Shown: positions 5,842 through 6,727 of the stretch, in pieces
Numbering within the stretch: position 1 is the first letter of the stretch
How the letters are laid out: each line of letters begins with the position of its first letter
The notes under the pieces: model-generated
Told to the model about the DNA's origin: nothing
What the model saw: only the letters and a program-made list of their open reading frames with translations
Database searches by the model: none
Assembly: GCA_011682715.1 (NCBI GenBank)
Contig: JAACEC010000150.1
Span: 1 to 6,727 of the forward strand
Direction: 5' to 3'
From: Pseudomonadota bacterium
Lineage (GTDB): Bacteria; Hydrothermota; 32-111; QNBC01
Length of the DNA: 6,727 bases
Made by a program: the position numbers and the translations under genes

Positions 5842-6727
5842 ATGAAATATAAATATGTTTTCGGACCGGTTCCGTCGAGAAGATTAGGTGTATCACTGGG
5901 CATAGACCTCATACCGTATAAGGTCTGTTCATACAATTGTATATATTGTGAATGCGGAAAAACTACGGATCTTACGATAAAAAGAAAGGAATATGTACCC
6001 ACTGATATCGTTTTAAAAGAAATTGATGATTATGTTAAAAATCATCCGGCACCTGATTTTATCACATTTTCAGGCTCAGGCGAACCAACTTTGCATAGCA
6101 AAATCGGTTTAATTCTCTCACATATTAAATCGCACTATCCCAGTATAAAAACCGCTGTTTTAACAAACGGTTCGCTTCTTTACATTCCTGATGTGAGGAA
6201 AGAGATTCTTGCCGCTGATGTTGTACTGCCGTCCCTTGATGCAGCCCTAAACGATTCGTTCATAAAGATCAATCGCCCAAACGGCCAACTCAGACTTGAA
6301 AAAATCATTTCCGGATTAATCGATTTCAGAAAAGAATATAAAGGAGAAATTTGGCTCGAAATATTCATTGTGGAAGGGATAAATACCGACAATGATAATC
6401 TCGATGCGCTCAAAAATGCGATTGTCCGAATTAAACCTGACAAAGTTCAGCTGAACACACTTGATCGTCCGGGAACAGAGGATTGGGTTAAACCTGCCTC
6501 AAAAAAGACCCTCGAATCTATTATAGACTACTGGGGGCTTCCCAATGTTAAAATTATATCCAAATATAAAAGCAGAAAGGATATTAAATCGTACAGAAAC
6601 GATGTCGAATCAATGATACTTGAAACGATAAGGAGACGTCCATGTACATTGACGGATTTAAGTGCAATTCTCGGATTGCATATAAATGAATTGAACAAGT
6701 ACCTCGATGTACTCGAAGCTGAGAAAA
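5842..6727 (+). CDS. Radical SAM protein, COG0731-like, with C-terminal winged-helix segment (3' end cut by window)
   Basis: The gene is open for 295 codons and one base, then the window ends. It opens with FGPVPSRRLGVSLGID (7-22), the family signature. The 4Fe-4S site CSYNCIYC (29-36, CX3CX2C) follows, which cleaves S-adenosylmethionine to a 5'-deoxyadenosyl radical. SGSGEPTL (77-84) is the SAM-binding glycine motif. VLTNGSLL (106-113), VVLPSLDA (127-134), KINRPNG (142-148) and QLNTLDRPG (203-211) complete the barrel. Residues from about 252 look like a winged-helix domain of the type often appended in this family (RRRPCTLTDLSAILGL, 264-279). COG0731 includes the archaeal wyosine tRNA enzyme, but this bacterial subgroup has no firm function, so I do not transfer that role. 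There is an extra Cys at 38. Relatives are slightly longer, so only a few dozen residues should be missing. The start is fixed by the family N-terminus. It is transcribed away from the operon. Confidence 0.92.
   Translation, partial: MKYKYVFGPVPSRRLGVSLGIDLIPYKVCSYNCIYCECGKTTDLTIKRKEYVPTDIVLKEIDDYVKNHPAPDFITFSGSGEPTLHSKIGLILSHIKSHYPSIKTAVLTNGSLLYIPDVRKEILAADVVLPSLDAALNDSFIKINRPNGQLRLEKIISGLIDFRKEYKGEIWLEIFIVEGINTDNDNLDALKNAIVRIKPDKVQLNTLDRPGTEDWVKPASKKTLESIIDYWGLPNVKIISKYKSRKDIKSYRNDVESMILETIRRRPCTLTDLSAILGLHINELNKYLDVLEAEK

Noticed and set aside
5842..6727. Assigning the radical SAM protein to wyosine synthesis (TYW1)
   Set aside because: COG0731 shares the core, but the CX3CX2C-plus-winged-helix bacterial form is a separate subgroup, and bacteria generally lack wyosine.

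Overview
This is an AT-rich stretch from an uncharacterised bacterium. A lipoprotein with a lipobox, a bacterial-type uridine kinase and Shine-Dalgarno (SD) sites inside the operon all point to Bacteria. Arginine is mostly AGA/AGG, and ATA is common for isoleucine. A molybdopterin MoeA fused to a periplasmic-binding-protein-like domain, together with a stand-alone radical SAM protein of the COG0731 type, suggests an anaerobe. The small lipoprotein resembles those of uncultured Gram-negative lineages near the FCB group or WOR-3. That placement is a guess from style, not a demonstrated assignment.

Positions 1-5340 hold a compact minus-strand operon of five genes, read from right to left. They are a PimA-like GT4 glycosyltransferase (4216-5340), uridine kinase udk (3596-4219), a secreted lipoprotein (3003-3596), a MoeA that is frameshifted (1794-3000), and a MoeA with a C-terminal substrate-binding-like domain that runs off the left edge (1-1797). 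The junctions are an ATGA overlap, a TAATG overlap, a 2-nt gap and another ATGA overlap, so the genes are probably co-transcribed and translationally coupled. Two genes concern molybdenum or tungsten cofactor maturation, one nucleotide salvage and one glycan or glycolipid synthesis. No single pathway joins them.

Positions 5341-5841 are a 501-bp divergent intergenic region. It carries a strong promoter for the operon, a minus-strand intrinsic terminator embedded in a palindromic repeat, a second perfect hairpin, a possible 26-codon minus-strand ORF, and two back-to-back promoters near 5800. In all three predicted promoters the -10 box ends exactly 6 nt before an ATG, and none has an SD, so leaderless translation is predicted.

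Positions 5842-6727 encode a plus-strand radical SAM protein with a C-terminal winged-helix-like segment, cut by the right edge. I do not see a phage, CRISPR, transposase, or clearly novel multi-gene system. The items most worth a second look are the broken moeA, the leaderless-promoter pattern, and the small transcription unit in the intergenic region.
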